Source of the DNA: Desulfobacteraceae bacterium
Lineage (GTDB): Bacteria; Desulfobacterota; Desulfobacteria; Desulfobacterales; Desulfobacteraceae
Assembly (NCBI GenBank): GCA_011390435.1
Contig: JAABSK010000099.1
Location: forward strand, 1-8,975
Direction: 5' to 3'
Length of the DNA: 8,975 bases
Shown: in pieces, positions 6,665-8,975 of the stretch
Numbering within the stretch: position 1 is the stretch's first letter
Layout: every line of letters starts with the position of its first letter
Made by a program: the position numbers and the translations under genes
The notes under the pieces: generated by a model
Database searches by the model: none
Seen by the model: only the letters and a program-made list of their open reading frames with translations
Told to the model about the DNA's origin: nothing

Positions 6665-8545
6665 ATGTTAAACGGATATACAGGAAACATATTACGGATA
6701 CGATTGGGTGAAAATCAGGTTGAAACGATCAACCTGTCAGACGATTTTTATCGAACCTATATGGGGGGAAGTGCGTTTGGGGCATATTTTCTATCAAAGG
6801 AAAATCAGGTGAAAGCCGATCCCCTGGGGCCGGACAATATCATCACCATTGCCCCGGGAGTTACAACGGGCGCTGCCATAAGTGGGGTCAGCCGGTGTTG
6901 TGTGAGTGCCCTGTCGCCAGAAACAGACGGCATCGGGGATAGCCAGCTGGGGGGTAGTATCGGTCCTGCCATAAAAAATGCCGGATTTGATGCCCTGGTG
7001 ATCAGCGGGAGATCAGAAAGGCCCTGTTATCTGTTGATCTGCAATGGAACTGCCCAGATTAAAGAAGCGGCCAATTTATGGGGAAACACTGTTCTCGATG
7101 TTCATGATCGGCTGCATTCCGAATATGGATCTGCTAGGCTGAGTATCCTGCAGTGTGGTCCTGCCGGCGAAAACCAGGTGCGATTTGCCTGTCTGCTGGG
7201 AGATCTTCATGATGTGGCTGGTCGCAACGGAATGGGGGCCGTATTCGGGAGCAAGCATCTGCGTGCTGTGGTGGTTGTTGAATCTGGAAAATCCAGGTTT
7301 GCCGACCCGGAAGGCATCAAGTCCCTGGCCAGAAAAGGGGCTAGCCGGATACCAGGATCAGGATTCCCTGAAATCCTTAAAAAATTCGGCACCCCAGGGG
7401 TCCTGGGAGCTCAGGCAGCTGGTGGCAATTTAGCCACCTACAATTTTTCACGGTCCTGGCACAAAGATTGTGACTCTCTGGATGGACATACGTTCGTCCC
7501 CCAGATCGGTGCCCGTGGAACAACCTGCTTCGGGTGTGCTGTGGGCTGCCGGAAAAAAGTACGTGTCGATCATCCCTATAAAGTATCAGACCGTATGGGT
7601 GGTCCTGAATTTGAAACACTGGGACTGCTGGGTTCCAATCTGGGCATTTTTGACCCAAAGGCAGTGGCCCGGGCCAATGAACTGTGTAACAATTTAGGGC
7701 TGGACACTATCAGTACCGGCGGCATGGCAGCCTATCTGTTTGAATGCCTTGAAAACAAGATGATCTCACACAGTGCAGTTGGGAAAAAAGACTTGGGCTT
7801 CAATGACCCGGACAGCTTGTTCTGGCTCATAGAACAGATCGCCGCCCGCAAAGGCGTTGGCGACATCCTTGCAGAAGGGTTCAACACCGCTGTCGACACA
7901 TTTGGAGACAACACCGCACCCTTTGCCATTGGGATCAAAAACAAAGCACCGGCGGTTCACATGGCTCAGGTGAAACCTAGCCTGTCGTTGATGTATGCGG
8001 TCTGTCCTATCGGAGCGGATCACATGTCTTGTGAACATGACTGGCTGTTGAGCAGCCAATCTGACATATCAAAGTCTCTGGGAATCATCGGTGAGGGGGA
8101 CATGGACGTCACAGGGATTGAAAAAGTCCGGATGACGGCATATTCTCAGTATTATTACAGTCTGCTGGATTCATTGTGCCTGTGCATGTTCTGCTGGGGA
8201 TGTGGCAACCTTTATAGCTATGATGATCTGGTGCAGTTGATCCGGGTCACTACCGGATGGGACTCCAGTTTGTGGGAATTGATGAAAGTCGGTGAACGCC
8301 GGATAAATATGCAGCGGCAGATCAATGCCCTTCGGGGATTTTCACGCAAGGATGATATGCTACCTGAACGACTGTTTGCGTCCCTGCCAGATGGGCCGGC
8401 AAAGGGCAGCCATGTGTCAGGACCCGCTTTTTCCAGGATGTGTGAGGCCTATTATGAAATCATGGCATGGGACAAAAATACCGGTAACCCCCTGCCTGGA
8501 AAATTGCTGGAACTGGGTCTTGAGTGGATGGCAGCCAAACCATAA
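6665..8545 (+). CDS. aor: Aldehyde:ferredoxin oxidoreductase (AOR family, tungstopterin)
   Basis: A 626-residue cytoplasmic enzyme of the tungsten aldehyde:ferredoxin oxidoreductase family, which oxidises aldehydes to acids and reduces ferredoxin (or runs in reverse). It starts MLNGYTGNILRIRL like other AORs; GGGG (6655-6658) precedes the ATG at 6665, and the longer in-frame start inside the dehydrogenase gene is unsupported. Domain 1 shows APGVTTGAAISG (63-74) and pterin-binding AGRNGMGAVFGSKHL (185-199). The [4Fe-4S] cluster ligands are C288, C291 and C295 (CFGCAVGC) and, by position, C507 in DSLCLC. The second pterin loop is NNLGLDTISTGG (342-353), and GADHMS (450-455) carries the conserved histidine H453. 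Odd point: the usual glycine of the DxxGLC motif is Cys (C505), within a cysteine-dense patch C505, C507, C510, C513. The substrate aldehyde is unknown, though context suggests the product of the neighbouring dehydrogenase. Confidence 0.93.
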   Translation: MLNGYTGNILRIRLGENQVETINLSDDFYRTYMGGSAFGAYFLSKENQVKADPLGPDNIITIAPGVTTGAAISGVSRCCVSALSPETDGIGDSQLGGSIGPAIKNAGFDALVISGRSERPCYLLICNGTAQIKEAANLWGNTVLDVHDRLHSEYGSARLSILQCGPAGENQVRFACLLGDLHDVAGRNGMGAVFGSKHLRAVVVVESGKSRFADPEGIKSLARKGASRIPGSGFPEILKKFGTPGVLGAQAAGGNLATYNFSRSWHKDCDSLDGHTFVPQIGARGTTCFGCAVGCRKKVRVDHPYKVSDRMGGPEFETLGLLGSNLGIFDPKAVARANELCNNLGLDTISTGGMAAYLFECLENKMISHSAVGKKDLGFNDPDSLFWLIEQIAARKGVGDILAEGFNTAVDTFGDNTAPFAIGIKNKAPAVHMAQVKPSLSLMYAVCPIGADHMSCEHDWLLSSQSDISKSLGIIGEGDMDVTGIEKVRMTAYSQYYYSLLDSLCLCMFCWGCGNLYSYDDLVQLIRVTTGWDSSLWELMKVGERRINMQRQINALRGFSRKDDMLPERLFASLPDGPAKGSHVSGPAFSRMCEAYYEIMAWDKNTGNPLPGKLLELGLEWMAAKP

Positions 8546-8562
8546 CCAGGAGGATCACGACA

Positions 8563-8975
8563 ATGCCCACCCCAAAGCAGCCCGATCGGAATGTTGTCCA
8601 GACCATTCAGGAAAATTATTCGGAGCTGAATAAGACCAATCGGAAGATTGCAGATTTTATTCTACACAATTTGGAAAAAGCTACATTTCTGTCCCTTATG
8701 GAAATATCCAGAGAAATCAGTGTGTCCGATGCAAGCCTGGTCCGGTTTGCAAAAAAAATGGGATTTTTGGGATTTCAGGAAATGCGGGAAAATCTGGTTG
8801 AATACATCCGGCACATCATCTATCCCACTAGCAAAAAAAGGCTGATGAAAGAAAATGGCTGCTCCCTTGTAACCACTGTGGTCAACAAAGATATTGAATA
8901 TATACAAAGAACCATGGACAACCTCTCATATGAGGAGTTCGAGGAATCCGTTCAAACCATTACCGATGCAAGGAA
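8563..8975 (+). CDS. RpiR-family transcriptional regulator (partial, N-terminal part)
   Basis: An open frame begins at ATG 8563, 9 bases after a perfect AGGAGG (8548-8553) and 17 bases after the AOR stop, and runs off the right edge after 137 full codons. Residues about 10-85 form the RpiR-type helix-turn-helix domain: YSELNKTNRKIADFIL (19-34), LMEISREISVSDASLVRFAKK (45-65) and GFLGFQEMRENL (67-78). In this family a C-terminal SIS domain, here mostly outside the window, binds a phosphorylated sugar or other small effector. The tight spacing puts it in the same transcript as the catabolic genes. It may therefore control its own operon, and the palindrome at 322-338 is a possible target. RpiR proteins act as repressors or activators; which applies here cannot be seen. 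Confidence 0.9.
   Translation, partial: MPTPKQPDRNVVQTIQENYSELNKTNRKIADFILHNLEKATFLSLMEISREISVSDASLVRFAKKMGFLGFQEMRENLVEYIRHIIYPTSKKRLMKENGCSLVTTVVNKDIEYIQRTMDNLSYEEFEESVQTITDAR

Noticed and set aside
1..8975. CRISPR array, tRNA, rRNA, transposase or phage gene
   Set aside because: No regular direct repeats, no cloverleaf or rRNA-like stretch and no mobile-element protein could be found on either strand.

Overview
The window is one end of what looks like a single catabolic operon from an anaerobic bacterium, read left to right, plus the first codons of an unrelated divergent gene. The coding DNA is near 50% GC, with strong AGGAGG-type ribosome binding sites. The gene set (TRAP transporter, iron-dependent alcohol dehydrogenase, tungsten-type aldehyde:ferredoxin oxidoreductase) fits a strict anaerobe. 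A sulfate-reducing Desulfobacterota (Desulfobacteraceae-like) is my best guess; it rests on style and gene content, not on a marker gene.

Layout. Positions 1-105 (minus strand) hold the start of an AT-rich unrecognised gene. Positions 106-385 are an AT-rich, gene-free divergent control region with a good sigma70-type promoter (TTGACA, 18 bp, TATGTT) whose -10 element lies inside a perfect 17-bp palindrome, TTATGT-N5-ACATAA. Seven same-strand genes follow: an Asp/Glu racemase-family protein (386-1120); a TRAP transporter made of a secreted binding protein (1215-2264), small membrane subunit (2344-2925) and large membrane subunit (2922-4196); an M24 'pita-bread' hydrolase close to ectoine hydrolase DoeA/EutD (4225-5418); an iron-containing alcohol dehydrogenase (5478-6644); an aldehyde:ferredoxin oxidoreductase (6665-8545); and an RpiR-family regulator that runs off the right edge (8563 onward). 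Apart from the 94-nt and 79-nt gaps flanking the binding-protein gene, gaps are 59 nt or less, the two membrane subunits overlap by ATGA, and no intrinsic terminator is visible between genes.

How the genes may work together (inference). The TRAP system would import a small carboxylate-bearing solute. The M24 enzyme would open or cleave a C-N bond without metal, since all five usual metal ligands are replaced, as in creatinase and ectoine hydrolase. The racemase-like enzyme would act on an amino-acid-like or dicarboxylate intermediate. The alcohol dehydrogenase and the AOR would carry an alcohol or aldehyde to the acid, giving NADH and reduced ferredoxin. The RpiR protein would sense an intermediate and control the promoter. 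The transporter, racemase-like protein and DoeA-like hydrolase recall ectoine-utilisation clusters. However, no DoeB deacetylase, DoeD transaminase, DoeC dehydrogenase or EutB/EutC is present here, and an anaerobic alcohol/aldehyde module takes their place. That combination is the most interesting feature: either an anaerobic variant of ectoine breakdown or a pathway for a different substrate.
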